NCBI RefSeq assembly: GCF_030380735.1
Contig: NZ_JAUDRZ010000003.1
Location: 310,001 to 374,000, forward strand
Direction of reading: 5' to 3'
From: Rhizobium sp. S152
GTDB lineage: Bacteria; Pseudomonadota; Alphaproteobacteria; Rhizobiales; Rhizobiaceae
DNA: 64,000 bases
Below the pieces are notes generated by a model. It worked only from the letters and a program-made list of their open reading frames with translations. It had not been told where the DNA came from and did no database searches. Both the position numbers and the translations under genes were made by a program. Positions 9,166 to 19,598 of the stretch are shown here, piece by piece (position 1 is the first letter of the stretch; every line of letters starts with the position of its first letter).

Positions 9166-9717
9166 TCAGCTTTCGCGTTCGGCGAAGGCTTCCAGTTCGG
9201 GATCGAAATCGACCTTCACGACGTTGTTGAATACGGCGGTTGCCAGCATGATCCCGGCGAAGGCGACGAGATCGACCAGCGTCTTCGCGTCGTAGCGTTC
9301 CTTCAGCTTCGCCCAGATGTCGTCCGGCACGGCGTTGGAATCGGCGACGATCGCCTTGCCGAAACGATCTAGAAGCGCCTCCTCCTCGGAAAGCACCAGT
9401 GCATCGGGATCGAAGCCGTTGTTGATCAGCGCGCGCCGGAAGAAGGTGATGGCGATCTTCGATTTGGTGGCCTTGGAGATCGCGTGGGAGAAGATCCAGA
9501 TGGAGCGGTCGGGGACGTTGGACAGTTCGGCGCGCAGCGTGAACCACTCCGCATAGATGCGATGGGCCGAAGGCGAATGAAGAAGCGTGCGCTTCATGTT
9601 GGTCATCCGGCCGCGAACCGCGACTTCTTCGTCGTGGGCGGCCTTGATCTCGGCGGAGGCAGTGGCGTAGTCGATCTGCGGGATATGGCTCATGATGTGG
9701 GCTCGTTCGTCGTGCAT
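9166..9717 (-). CDS. Carboxymuconolactone decarboxylase-like (AhpD-fold) protein
   Basis: The roughly 183-residue all-helical protein resembles the carboxymuconolactone decarboxylase/peroxidase-related family ('SIWIFSHAISKATKS...' central helix, then two helical repeats). The usual CxxC of AhpD is not visible: there is no cysteine pair in the core helix, so redox activity is doubtful. The start at 9717 has a GGCGAGG ribosome site; an alternative ATG at 9693 is also plausible. It ends three bases after the convergent FAD protein gene. The function is unknown. Confidence 0.72.
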   Translation of the reverse strand: MHDERAHIMSHIPQIDYATASAEIKAAHDEEVAVRGRMTNMKRTLLHSPSAHRIYAEWFTLRAELSNVPDRSIWIFSHAISKATKSKIAITFFRRALINNGFDPDALVLSEEEALLDRFGKAIVADSNAVPDDIWAKLKERYDAKTLVDLVAFAGIMLATAVFNNVVKVDFDPELEAFAERES

Positions 9718-9833
9718 TGTGGCCTCGCCAGGATGGACGAGACCGCCGAGTGTTACTCCAGGACGGACCGTGCAGGAAGGATGAATGGAGAAGTTAGTCG
9801 CGGGTGACTGAATGAACGATCGCTTTTGATGCG

Positions 9834-10829
9834 CTACGCCGCGTGGGTCCGCGAGACGTAACGCGGGTCGGCGAAGCAGTAGCGGTTGCGTCCGCCGCTC
9901 TTGGCGTCGTAGAGCGCTCCATCGGCGGCGGCAAAGATATCCTTGGGCTCGGCGTAACCTGCGGCAAGCGCCACACCCACCGAGGCGCCGATGCCGAGTT
10001 GCCTGCCGGTCTCGTCGCATGCACCGGCAATCGACGTCACGATCGTGCCGGCGATCCGCTCCGCTTCATCCGGCGAGGAGCAGCGATGCAGCACGGCGAA
10101 TTCGTCACCGCCGATCCGGGCAATGAGGTCTGCACCGGCGAGTGATTCCCTGAGGCACCTTCCCGCCGCGATCAAACATTGGTCACCGGCCTGGTGTCCC
10201 AGCCGGTCGTTGACCTGCTTGAAGCCGTCCAGATCGATGAGGAAAAGCGCCAGTTGCTGCTTCGAGGCGGACGCGGCGCAGAGCGCCTGGAACCTCGATT
10301 GAAACTGCGTGCGGTTCGGCAGGTCGGTCAGCATGTCGAATTCCGCGAGATGACGGATCTCGTCGAACATCTTCTTTTCGGCGGTGATATCCTGCTTCAT
10401 GCCGAAAATGCGGACGGGGGTGTCGCCCTCGCATTCGACCGTGGCGGTGATCCGGATCCAGCGGTGGTTGCCCTTGGCGGTGATGATCTCGGCGTCGAGG
10501 CTGAAGCCGTCGCGCTCGCGGATCGCCCTGCTGCGCCGCTCGGTCAGTTCGGCAAGGGATTTTTCGGAGTAGAGCTTGACGAGTTCATTCCGGTCCAGCG
10601 GGTGTCCGAGAGGGAGGTCGAAGAGCTCGTAGACCATGTCGGTCCAGGCCAGCCGTTCGTCCTTGAGATCGCATTCCCAGACACCGATGCGAGCCGCGCG
10701 CGAGGAGTGGTCGAACAGCTTCTTCAGGTGGGCGAGGGCGTCGACCGTGCTGTCGGCGGTCGCTTCCCGTGCGCTTCGCGGCATGCCGGTGAGCCGCGAG
10801 GTGACCTGACGCACAATCGATGACAACAT
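9834..10829 (-). CDS. PAS-GGDEF diguanylate cyclase
   Basis: The 331-residue soluble protein has a PAS domain at about residues 40-150 ('GVWECDLKDERLAWTDMVYELF', ending 'GMKQDITAEKK') followed by a GGDEF domain to the C-terminus. The active-site signature 'RIGGDEFAV' is intact, as are 'DLDGFKQVND' and 'DLPNR', so c-di-GMP synthesis is expected. The usual inhibitory RxxD site just before GGDEF reads AGAD, so product inhibition is probably missing. There is no membrane segment. The PAS sensor ligand is unknown, and no partner phosphodiesterase is adjacent. Confidence 0.9.
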   Translation of the reverse strand: MLSSIVRQVTSRLTGMPRSAREATADSTVDALAHLKKLFDHSSRAARIGVWECDLKDERLAWTDMVYELFDLPLGHPLDRNELVKLYSEKSLAELTERRSRAIRERDGFSLDAEIITAKGNHRWIRITATVECEGDTPVRIFGMKQDITAEKKMFDEIRHLAEFDMLTDLPNRTQFQSRFQALCAASASKQQLALFLIDLDGFKQVNDRLGHQAGDQCLIAAGRCLRESLAGADLIARIGGDEFAVLHRCSSPDEAERIAGTIVTSIAGACDETGRQLGIGASVGVALAAGYAEPKDIFAAADGALYDAKSGGRNRYCFADPRYVSRTHAA

Positions 10830-11001
10830 TTATCGTTCCTGCATGAGCAAAAAGGCCTTCATGCCTTCCAGTCTGCATCTTCTTCAGCAAAGGTTGACGT
10901 TGTGCTGCAGAAGTAGCTTTCCCACTGATTTTTTAGGGGAAAAAGCGATCATGCCTAACGAACTGCTAAATCAGCAATTGTCGATTTTCGGCAGAGTCCG
11001 A

Positions 11002-11268
11002 TCAGGATGCGGAACGCCGCGCCGCCATGGCGTCGGTGGTCTCCGCCGGCGTTGAGGCGTTGCCGTCGCCGGCGCGTGCGAGGCGCCCCATTGCACGCAA
11101 CCGATCGATCAGATCGCTGCCGTCGCTCGACGCTCTCGTGCGCTCGAGCTGTTCATATTCGAGTGCCGCCTGCTGCCAATGTTGGCCGCTGCGACCCTCC
11201 GGCCGGCCTTCGGCCTCCCAGAGCGCGTAGGCGCGCTGATTGATCCAATCGTCCTTGCTTCGAAACAT
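11002..11268 (-). CDS. DUF2934 domain small protein
   Basis: The 88-residue protein opens with 'WINQRAYALWEAEGRPEGR' and then 'HWQQA', the signature of the DUF2934 family. These are short proteins common in rhizobia, of unknown function and often stress-related. The C-terminal half is low-complexity Ala/Arg/Ser. It is a single gene, with 124 bases to the next gene and no clear operon partner. Confidence 0.85.
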   Translation of the reverse strand: MFRSKDDWINQRAYALWEAEGRPEGRSGQHWQQAALEYEQLERTRASSDGSDLIDRLRAMGRLARAGDGNASTPAETTDAMAARRSAS

Positions 11269-11392
11269 GAGTGACCCCGAACAATAGAAGAATGAAAACC
11301 TATTCTTCGAGGGTTGCAGACACAGCTTAGCAAGTCGTTACCGCAGTGCAGCAATGACACCCGGATTCTGCAATCATTGCTGCGTGCGACAC

Positions 11393-12490
11393 TTAGTCCG
11401 ATTTGGCAGCGCTTCGTTCTTCTTCCGGCAGCCACGAGCGGTAAAGCGGATGATCGGGCTCGATCGGCAGCCGGCTCGGCTGGCCGGTGCGCTGCGAATG
11501 ATAGGCCGCCGTCACAAGTTCGAGCGAGTTGCGCGCATCCTGCAGCGTCACCGGCGGCTCGCCGCCGTCGACGAGAGCCCGATGGAACAACTCGAACTGG
11601 CGGGTATAGCCGTCTTCCTTGATCTCGTAGCCCGCGAGCGCCGTATCGACGCGCTGCTGGTGCTCCTCGGTCCCGGCAATGAACGACCAGGGATCGCGGC
11701 CCATGGTGTAGGGCTCGAGGATGCTTTCGGCCACGAGATCGTTGAAGCAGAAGCGCAGCCGCGAGATCTCCTTGCGGGACCCCAGCGTCATCGACAGCGT
11801 CGCCAGCGAGCCGTTCTGCATCTTCACCGCCAGCGCGGCCGTGTCCTCCACCTGAATCGGATTGACCAGCGTGGCGCCATAGGAAAAGACCTCGGCGCAG
11901 GCGCCGTGCACATAGTTCAGCATGTCGTGGGCATGGATCGCGTGACCGAGCAGGCCGCCGCCGAGTTCCGTCGCCCATTTTCCCCGCCAGGGAACGGCGT
12001 AGTAATCCGGCCCACGCCACCAGTGTGTTTCGATGGTGGTAAGGAACGGCGCGCCGGTCAGCCTGTGCTCGATCAACATCTTCAGCTTCTGCAGGCCGGA
12101 GCCGTAGCGATACTGGAAGATCGGCATCAGTTTCGGACCAGCGGCCCGCTCGACGATGCGGCTCATCTCGTCGACCTCGGCGATCGAGCCGAACAGCGGC
12201 TTTTCGCAGATCACGTGCTTTCCCGCCTCGATCGCCTTGCGGCAAAGGTCGAAATGCGAGCTCGGCGGTGTGCAGATGTCGATGACGTCGATATCCGGCC
12301 GGGCGATCAGCGTCTCGGCATCCTGGGTGTACTCTGCGATGCCGAATTCATCGCAGAGCGCTCTGCCGCGTTCCTCGTCCAGCGAGCAAAGGACGGGAAC
12401 TTCGAACAGGTCCCTGTTCCAGGAAAAGCCGGCGAGGTGGCGCGAGGCGATGCCGGCTCCGATGACGCCGACGCGAAACTTCTGGGGCAT
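11393..12490 (-). CDS. Gfo/Idh/MocA family oxidoreductase
   Basis: The 365-residue NAD(P)-dependent dehydrogenase begins with a Rossmann motif 'VGVIGAGIASRHL' and carries the family's catalytic 'CEKPL' lysine near residue 95. It has the usual C-terminal alpha/beta sheet domain with a conserved 'HAIHAHDML' histidine region. Such enzymes oxidise or reduce sugars, inositols or their derivatives. The start at 12490 has an AGGAGA ribosome site. It lies 10 bases after the stop of a second family member, so the two are co-transcribed. The substrate cannot be named from sequence. Confidence 0.88.
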   Translation of the reverse strand: MPQKFRVGVIGAGIASRHLAGFSWNRDLFEVPVLCSLDEERGRALCDEFGIAEYTQDAETLIARPDIDVIDICTPPSSHFDLCRKAIEAGKHVICEKPLFGSIAEVDEMSRIVERAAGPKLMPIFQYRYGSGLQKLKMLIEHRLTGAPFLTTIETHWWRGPDYYAVPWRGKWATELGGGLLGHAIHAHDMLNYVHGACAEVFSYGATLVNPIQVEDTAALAVKMQNGSLATLSMTLGSRKEISRLRFCFNDLVAESILEPYTMGRDPWSFIAGTEEHQQRVDTALAGYEIKEDGYTRQFELFHRALVDGGEPPVTLQDARNSLELVTAAYHSQRTGQPSRLPIEPDHPLYRSWLPEEERSAAKSD

Positions 12491-12500
12491 GGCGGTCTCC

Positions 12501-13511
12501 TCAGCGATGGCCCAGGCGCGCGGCCTTGGCTTGTGCTTCGAGCGACAGGCGGCAGACTTCGTAGACATGCGCCTGAGGCATCGCGGTTTCGCTGCGCGCC
12601 TTGACGTCGGCAACGAAGGCATCGAAGTAGTCGAGCTTCTCGTTGCTGCAGTCGATGTGGGTCATCTCCTTGCCGTTGACGAGGAAGAGGTGATCCTTGC
12701 CCGGGCGGCCTGTTATATCGATGTATTTGCGCAGCTCGATGTAGCCTTCGGTTCCCAGGATCGTCAGACGCCCGTCGCCCCAGGTCGGCAGCGCCTCGGG
12801 CGTGAACCAGTCGACGCGGATATATCCCGACGCCTTGTCGGAGCGCAGCAGCACTTCGCCGAAATCCTGGAAGGCCGGCCTGTCAGGCATACCGAAATTG
12901 CCGACCGAGCTTGCGACGACTTCACCCGATGTGGAGCCGGTGTAGAACAGGAACTGGTCTACCTGATGCGAGGCGATATCGACGATGATGCCGCCGAATT
13001 TTTCCGGGTCGAAGAACCAGTCGGGCCGGGTCGGCAACTGCAGGCGGTGGGGGCCCATGCCGAGCGTCTGGATGACGGTGCCGATGGCGCCTTCGCGGAC
13101 AAGCTTACCTGCCTTGACCGCAGAGCGCACGCAATGGCGTTCGGAGAAGCAGATCGAAAAGATCCGACCCGTTTCGGCGACCGTCTTCTCGATTTCTTCC
13201 AGCTGCGAGAAGGTCGTCACGCCGGGCTTGTCCGTCATCACGTCCTTGCCGGATTTCATCGCCCGGATCGCAAGGCCGGCGCGGTCGGCGGGAACGGCGG
13301 CGATGCAGATCACGTCGATCGAAGGATCGGCGAAGATCGCGTCTCGATCGATCTGCGGCGCATCGGGATAGGTGGTCTTGAAGTTTTCCAGCAGCGCCGG
13401 GACCGATGTGCGGGGGCAATAGCCCACGAACTCGGCACCTGCCGCCAGCAATCCCTTCACGTGATCGAACGTATGCCCATGGTCGATCCCCACGACGGCA
13501 AATCTCAACAT
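12501..13511 (-). CDS. Gfo/Idh/MocA family oxidoreductase
   Basis: The 336-residue protein has an N-terminal 'FAVVGIDHGHTFDHV' nucleotide-binding loop that departs from the usual GxGxxG, and 'TDKPG' where most relatives have EKP. Lysine is kept. The C-terminal domain contains 'DIASHQVDQFL' near residue 180. It is the first gene of a two-gene operon with the dehydrogenase at 11393-12490, implying two steps on the same sugar-like substrate. The promoter is probably in the AT-rich gap upstream. Confidence 0.85.
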   Translation of the reverse strand: MLRFAVVGIDHGHTFDHVKGLLAAGAEFVGYCPRTSVPALLENFKTTYPDAPQIDRDAIFADPSIDVICIAAVPADRAGLAIRAMKSGKDVMTDKPGVTTFSQLEEIEKTVAETGRIFSICFSERHCVRSAVKAGKLVREGAIGTVIQTLGMGPHRLQLPTRPDWFFDPEKFGGIIVDIASHQVDQFLFYTGSTSGEVVASSVGNFGMPDRPAFQDFGEVLLRSDKASGYIRVDWFTPEALPTWGDGRLTILGTEGYIELRKYIDITGRPGKDHLFLVNGKEMTHIDCSNEKLDYFDAFVADVKARSETAMPQAHVYEVCRLSLEAQAKAARLGHR

Positions 13512-13657
13512 CGCGACACTTTCCTCCTGATATGCTCCGGCGTTCGGACCAACGGAATCCGTGGACGCCCTCCTCGCTTGGGAACAGACCGCGAAAGGAC
13601 CTGCCTGTCAAGGCCGAGGCGCCGGTGTCGATCGTCGAAAATCACGTTAAGTATATG

Positions 13658-13677
13658 AAAAATATAAATATATTTTT
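13658..13677. promoter_or_regulatory. 20-base AT palindrome in divergent intergenic region
   Basis: AAAAATATA and TATATTTTT arms flank a 2-base spacer inside a strongly AT-rich stretch (about 13645-13715) of an otherwise GC-rich window. It sits between the divergently transcribed dehydrogenase operon and a small unknown gene, so it may be an operator or a curved promoter element for one or both. Confidence 0.4.
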
Positions 13678-13764
13678 GTATCTAAATAGTTATTTACTAA
13701 CCGGGTTCGAGGTGGCACGATATATGCACCGTCACGAGAGGTTCCTTTTGTTGTTGGAGGAAGA

Positions 13765-14079
13765 ATGACGGCTTTGATTACTGACATTGCAAGCGCCGCG
13801 GGACAGCTGGAGACAGCGATACTGAATGCAACGGTTACCCGTGCCGAGCTCTATTCGGCGACCAACTCTCTGAAAACGAAAGCGAAAATCCTCCCACAGG
13901 TACTGGTGCAACAGTACCCGCAGCTATCGTCGATCGAATGCGAACTGCGCGGTGTGCTGGAAACCTGCTCACAGGCCATTGACCGGAAATCGATCAATCC
14001 GGTGGTCGCAAAAGCGGCAATCTCGCTCGCGCACGAGTATCAGATCGTCATAGAGGGGCTGAAGCGGGAGACCGTCTAG
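13765..14079 (+). CDS. Small protein of unknown function
   Basis: The 104-residue, mostly helical, soluble protein ('ITDIASAAGQLETAI', later 'QVLVQQYPQLSSIECEL') has no signal peptide or membrane segment and no motif I recognise. It is probably real. A strong GGAGGAAG ribosome site precedes the ATG, and the gene sits behind an AT-rich promoter-like region containing a 20-base palindrome. Its composition is less GC-rich than its neighbours, which fits either recent transfer or a small regulatory-type protein. Confidence 0.65.
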   Translation: MTALITDIASAAGQLETAILNATVTRAELYSATNSLKTKAKILPQVLVQQYPQLSSIECELRGVLETCSQAIDRKSINPVVAKAAISLAHEYQIVIEGLKRETV

Positions 14080-14118
14080 TATCCCGGCCTTTGCCTCACA
14101 TGGCAATCAGGCGCCGAG

Positions 14119-14472
14119 CTACAACCGCGTCCATACGAGCGAGCGGCAGATCACCTTCATCGTGCAGCCGCGCATCTTCACCGTGTCGCCTGAGAGCGTC
14201 AGCACGCCCTCGAAGGTCTTCCGGCTGTCGGGTTCGGTGATCGTCCCTGAAAAGCTGCCATTCGCCCCGGTAAACGATCCGATCGTTTGACCGGCGTGCT
14301 CGCCAGTTTTCATGGTGATGCAGAAGCCCTTGCCGCATTCACCGATCACTGCCGTCGTTCCTACCGGCGTCTTCCAGAGGCCGACAACCGGATCCTGCGC
14401 CAGCCCGGGCGACGTCACTGACACCGCGTTCATCAGCGCCAGAGGCGCCGCCAAAAGAGATAGCCTTTCCAT
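14119..14472 (-). CDS. DUF2147 family secreted protein
   Basis: The 117-residue protein has a signal peptide (residues 1 to about 25, ending 'PGLAQDP'). A DUF2147-like core follows: 'VVGLWKTP', a cysteine pair around 'IGECGKGFC', and a terminal 'CRSLVWTR'. DUF2147 proteins are small periplasmic beta-barrel-like proteins of unknown function. The start at 14472 has a GGGAG ribosome site. The gene is isolated and convergent with the small protein at 13765-14079. Confidence 0.75.
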   Translation of the reverse strand: MERLSLLAAPLALMNAVSVTSPGLAQDPVVGLWKTPVGTTAVIGECGKGFCITMKTGEHAGQTIGSFTGANGSFSGTITEPDSRKTFEGVLTLSGDTVKMRGCTMKVICRSLVWTRL

Positions 14473-14685
14473 GGGACACTCCCATCGGTTCTTTAACAAG
14501 GTCAAAGTGGCCAATGCGCCGCCTGCCATGATCTGTGCGCGATAAGCAGCGCGGCAATGGCCCTGTGCGTGTCAGGAAATTCATATAGGCAGGAAGAATG
14601 GCAAGGCAAAGGCAAACGACGTAAAGGCAAACGGGAGACTGCCCCGGCAATCTCCCGCTTGCTTCGATCGATCAGCAGCTCGGCT

Positions 14686-16689
14686 CTACGCTTCCAGCCA
14701 CTTCACCTGTTCCGGCGTCAGCTTGATGTCGAGCGCAGAGAGGCTGTCCTCCAGCTCGGCGATCGTGCGCGGCCCGATCAGCGGAATGACCGGGAAGGGC
14801 TGGGCGATGACATAGGCGAGCGCGATGTGGATCGGGCTACGGCCAAGCTTGTCGGCGAGCTCGATCGCCCGGTCGCGGCGTTCGAAGTTGCGGTCGGAAT
14901 ACCAGCAACGAACGATTTCCTCGTCGTCACGCTTGTCGCGTCCGGCGCGGTCGGTGAAGAAGCCTCGACCCTGACTCGACCATGCGAAGTTCGGCACCTG
15001 CCGTTCGGCAAGCCACCGCTTCCACTCATCGGTGGAGGACGTCACGCATCCGGCCCAGATCGGGTCGAGCATTTCGGCCAGCGAGTAGTTGTTCGACAGC
15101 GCCGCGGGCGCCGCCTTGCCGTTCTTCGCCGCATAGGCCGCCGCCTCGTCCATGCGCTCGCGGGTCCAGTTGGAGCCGCCGAAGATGCCGCGGATGCGGC
15201 CGCGCTTGACCTCGGCATCCATGGCATCGACGAACTCGCCGACCGGAACGTCGGTGTTGTCTCGGTGCATGAAATAGATGTCGACATAGTCGGTCTTCAG
15301 GCGGTTCAGCGACTGGTCGAGCTGCTTGGCGATCACGTCGGGATAGACGAGCGGCGAGTGCGCGCCCTTGCCGATCAGCACGATCTCCTCGCGGTTTACA
15401 CCGCGGCTCGTGTGCCAATCACCGAAGATGCTCTCGGTCTTGCCACCGCCATAGACGAAGGCGGTGTCGAAGACGTTGCCGCCGGCTTCATAGAAGGCGT
15501 CTAGGGTCAGCGACGCGGCGGCGAAGCTCGGGAAAAACTCGAAGCCGAGGGTGACCACCGATGCTGGCTTGGAGATGCCGGGGATCTGGCGCTTCGGGAT
15601 GCTGTTGCCGAGCGCGACCTTGCCGCCGGCGAGGTTGGACGTGCGCTTGGCGGCTTTCTCGACGCTGTATTCGAGGCCGATCGACGCGCGCCATTGGTCG
15701 AGGACGCGAAGGTTTCCGATGGAATCCGCCCAGTTCATGCCCGGCGCGGTGAACTCCGTCTTGCCGGCACGGATCGCGTCGCCCGCGGCATCCACCTCGA
15801 AGGAGTAGAGCCAGCGCTCTTCCTTGACTTCGACGGTCTGCTGCTCGTTGCCCTTGATGATCTCGATCTTGCCGACGCCGCCCTTGTGTCCGGAAGCGAA
15901 CCAAAAGTCCTTGACCTCGATGCGGCCATCCGAGCCGATGATGCGGAGCGTATTGTCCTGGTTCGCCATGATCGAGCACGAGACCTCGGCGATGATACCG
16001 CTAGGGAACTGCAGTACTGCCGATGCCCACTCATCGACACCGGACTGGCCGAGATGGCCGACGCCCGAAACCTTCGTAGGCTCCACGAACGGCTTGCCCT
16101 CGGCCGCACCGGCAATCAGGCGTACCATCGAGACGGGATAGCCGCCGACATCGAGAATGCCGCCGCCGGCCGTCTCGTTGGCGAACAGCCGATGCTCCGG
16201 CCGGAAGGTGCCCATGTCGAAGCCGAAGCTGGAGCGGATGATGCGAACCGTGCCGATGACGCCGCTCTTGACCAGCTCGAGCAGCTTGGCGGTCTGCGGG
16301 TGCAGGCGGTACATGAAGGCCTCGCCGGCAAATACGCCGGCCTTTTTGGCTTCATGGTAGATGGCATCGGCGTCGAAGGCCGTCAGCGCGATCGGCTTTT
16401 CGACGAGCACATGCTTGCCTGCGCGGATGGCCTTGATCGCCCATTCGGCATGGCCGGTATGCGGGACGGCGATGTAGACGGCGTCGATATGGCTGTCCTG
16501 CAACAGTGCCTCGTAGCCGTTGACGATGCGGGCGCCTGGGAAATTGTCGGCGAGGCCCGGCTTGTCGGGGTTGCGGGTGGCGATCGCGGCGAGCTTGCCG
16601 GTGCGCGAGTGGGCGATGCCGTCGGCGAAGGTGCGCGCGATGGTGCCTGGGCCGATGATGCCCCAGCGGATCGGTTGATCTGAGCTCAT
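14686..16689 (-). CDS. Gfo/Idh/MocA oxidoreductase fused to aldo/keto reductase
   Basis: One uninterrupted 667-residue frame joins two enzymes. Residues 1 to about 345 are a Gfo/Idh/MocA dehydrogenase with 'GIIGPGTIART' and EKP at 97-99. Residues about 365-667 are an aldo/keto reductase whose catalytic tetrad is visible as D408, Y413, K441 and H475. Both active sites appear complete. The fusion suggests two linked redox steps on a sugar derivative, perhaps oxidation at one carbon and reduction at another with cofactor recycling (inference). It is the last gene of a sugar-transport operon, downstream of the CUT1 ATPase and permeases. Confidence 0.88.
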   Translation of the reverse strand: MSSDQPIRWGIIGPGTIARTFADGIAHSRTGKLAAIATRNPDKPGLADNFPGARIVNGYEALLQDSHIDAVYIAVPHTGHAEWAIKAIRAGKHVLVEKPIALTAFDADAIYHEAKKAGVFAGEAFMYRLHPQTAKLLELVKSGVIGTVRIIRSSFGFDMGTFRPEHRLFANETAGGGILDVGGYPVSMVRLIAGAAEGKPFVEPTKVSGVGHLGQSGVDEWASAVLQFPSGIIAEVSCSIMANQDNTLRIIGSDGRIEVKDFWFASGHKGGVGKIEIIKGNEQQTVEVKEERWLYSFEVDAAGDAIRAGKTEFTAPGMNWADSIGNLRVLDQWRASIGLEYSVEKAAKRTSNLAGGKVALGNSIPKRQIPGISKPASVVTLGFEFFPSFAAASLTLDAFYEAGGNVFDTAFVYGGGKTESIFGDWHTSRGVNREEIVLIGKGAHSPLVYPDVIAKQLDQSLNRLKTDYVDIYFMHRDNTDVPVGEFVDAMDAEVKRGRIRGIFGGSNWTRERMDEAAAYAAKNGKAAPAALSNNYSLAEMLDPIWAGCVTSSTDEWKRWLAERQVPNFAWSSQGRGFFTDRAGRDKRDDEEIVRCWYSDRNFERRDRAIELADKLGRSPIHIALAYVIAQPFPVIPLIGPRTIAELEDSLSALDIKLTPEQVKWLEA

Positions 16690-16732
16690 GGAATATCCTC
16701 TTTCATTGCTCTGTCTTGGGAGGGATCTGCGA

Positions 16733-17818
<1,086 letters not shown>

Positions 17819-17829
17819 GCGGCCTCCGA

Positions 17830-18666
17830 TTATTTGACTGCGCCGGCCGCGATGCCAGCGATGAAGTGGCGCTGCAGAGCCACGAAGACGACGAGGATGG
17901 GTGCGGTGAGCAGCACCGCGCCGGCCATGATGCCGCCCCAGGACACCTTGGTGAGCCCGATCAGCGTGCCGAGCGCCACGGGCGCGGTCACCATACCGGG
18001 CTTTGAGTTGATCAGCAGCGGCCAGAGGTAGTTGTTCCAGGACACCAGGAAGAGGATGATCGACAGCGCCGCCATGGTCGGCCGCGCCAGGGGCAGGGCG
18101 ACGCGCAGGAAGATCTGCCACTCCTTGACGCCTTCGACGCGGGCGGCGTCGAAGAGTTCGCCGGGCATCATCGAAAACGCTTGGCGCATGAAGAGCACGC
18201 CGAGCGAGTTGAACAGCGGCGGCACGATCAGCGCCACCCAGGTGTTCGCCAGCTTGAACTCGCGGGCGACCATGATGAACTGCGGGATGACGACAACGGC
18301 GAACGGCAGGGTGATGGTGCCGAGGATGATGGCGGTGACGACGGTGCGGCCGGCGAAGCGATAGCGCGCCAGCGCCCACCCGGCCATCGAGGTCAGCATC
18401 ACCGAAAGCACGGTGTAAATGACCGCAACGGTGATCGAGATGAACATCGCGCGCAGGAAGTTTGTATCGGCCTGCAGGTTCTCGAAGTTGGCGATGAAGT
18501 TCGTCGACGGCCAGAGCACGATTTCCGGGCTGAAGATGCCGTAGTCGGGCATGGTCGAGAAGACGAACATCATCCACAGCGGGAAGAGCCAGATGATCGC
18601 CAGCGGCGTCAGCACCGCATGCAGCGCGATCTTGCGGAAGAGCAGGGATTGCGACTTGGAACTCAT
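17830..18666 (-). CDS. CUT1 sugar ABC transporter permease (MalG type)
   Basis: The 278-residue membrane protein has six hydrophobic helices and the EAA loop '[24 protein letters not shown]' near residues 183-206, which docks to the ATPase. Its ATG overlaps the stop of the MalF-type permease gene (ATGA). The C-terminus, '[11 protein letters not shown]', is typical of MalG-family subunits. It is part of the operon running from the binding protein at 20873 to the fusion enzyme. Confidence 0.92.
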   Translation of the reverse strand: MSSKSQSLLFRKIALHAVLTPLAIIWLFPLWMMFVFSTMPDYGIFSPEIVLWPSTNFIANFENLQADTNFLRAMFISITVAVIYTVLSVMLTSMAGWALARYRFAGRTVVTAIILGTITLPFAVVVIPQFIMVAREFKLANTWVALIVPPLFNSLGVLFMRQAFSMMPGELFDAARVEGVKEWQIFLRVALPLARPTMAALSIILFLVSWNNYLWPLLINSKPGMVTAPVALGTLIGLTKVSWGGIMAGAVLLTAPILVVFVALQRHFIAGIAAGAVK

Positions 18667-19523
18667 TTCGGCTCTCTCCCGATCCACAGGTTGAACAGCG
18701 AGATGGCGATGGCCAGCGCCGCCATGGTGTAGGCGATCGCCGAGGCGTAGCCGAAGTTCAGCGACAGGAAGCCCTGCCGGTAGAGCAGCAGGCCGAGCGT
18801 CTCTGTGCCGCCGCCGGGGCCGCCGCGATTGGTGATGAGGAAGGGCTCGGTGAAGAGCTGCATCGTGCCGATGACGGAAAGCACCACGCAGAAGAGAATG
18901 ATGGGGCGCAACAGCGGCAGCGTGATGTGGAAGAACTGCTGCGTCTTGCTCACGCGGTCGAGTGTCGCGGCTTCGTAGACGTCCTCGGGGATCGACTGCA
19001 GGCCGGCGAGAATGATGATGGCGTTGTAGCCCGCCCAGCGCCAGGTGACCGCGATGATGACGAGCGCCATCGCCGCGTTGGGATTATCGAACCAGGAGAC
19101 GGCGGGAATGCCGACCGAGGTGATGAGCTTGTTGACGATGCCGAAATCGATGCTGAACATCAGCCGGAAGACCGCCGCGTAGGCGACCTCGCCGACCACC
19201 ACGGGTGCGAAGAAGGCGAAGCGGAATAGTGGCCGCGCCTTCAGGAGCGGCGAGTTCAGGAGCACCGCCATGACGGTGGCGATCGCGATCATCACGGGAA
19301 CCTGGATCAGCAGGATGATCAGCGTGTTGTAGAGCGCGTTGTAGAAGGCCGGGTCGTGGAACAGGCGGCCCCAGTTGGCCGAGGCGCTGAACTTCCACGG
19401 ATTGATGCGGGTGTTCTGAAACGAGATCAGAAACGAATTGATGATCGGCCAAATCCAGAAGGTCGCGAAGACCAGCAGATATGGCGCGAGGAACGCGTAG
19501 GCGCTCCGGGTCCGGATCGGCAT
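18663..19523 (-). CDS. CUT1 sugar ABC transporter permease (MalF type)
   Basis: The 286-residue membrane protein starts at 19523 with a GAGGAGA ribosome site. Six helices and the EAA loop '[25 protein letters not shown]' (about residues 187-211) mark it as a MalF-like subunit, here without the extra large periplasmic loop. It pairs with the MalG-type product encoded immediately after it with a four-base overlap. It lies 75 bases downstream of the binding-protein gene. Confidence 0.92.
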   Translation of the reverse strand: MPIRTRSAYAFLAPYLLVFATFWIWPIINSFLISFQNTRINPWKFSASANWGRLFHDPAFYNALYNTLIILLIQVPVMIAIATVMAVLLNSPLLKARPLFRFAFFAPVVVGEVAYAAVFRLMFSIDFGIVNKLITSVGIPAVSWFDNPNAAMALVIIAVTWRWAGYNAIIILAGLQSIPEDVYEAATLDRVSKTQQFFHITLPLLRPIILFCVVLSVIGTMQLFTEPFLITNRGGPGGGTETLGLLLYRQGFLSLNFGYASAIAYTMAALAIAISLFNLWIGREPK

Positions 19524-19598
19524 GTCATTCTCCTCAAAGACGAAACGAGCCATCCACCAGGGATGGGCCGGACGCGTTGTAGCGCCCGGCTTGGTCAC

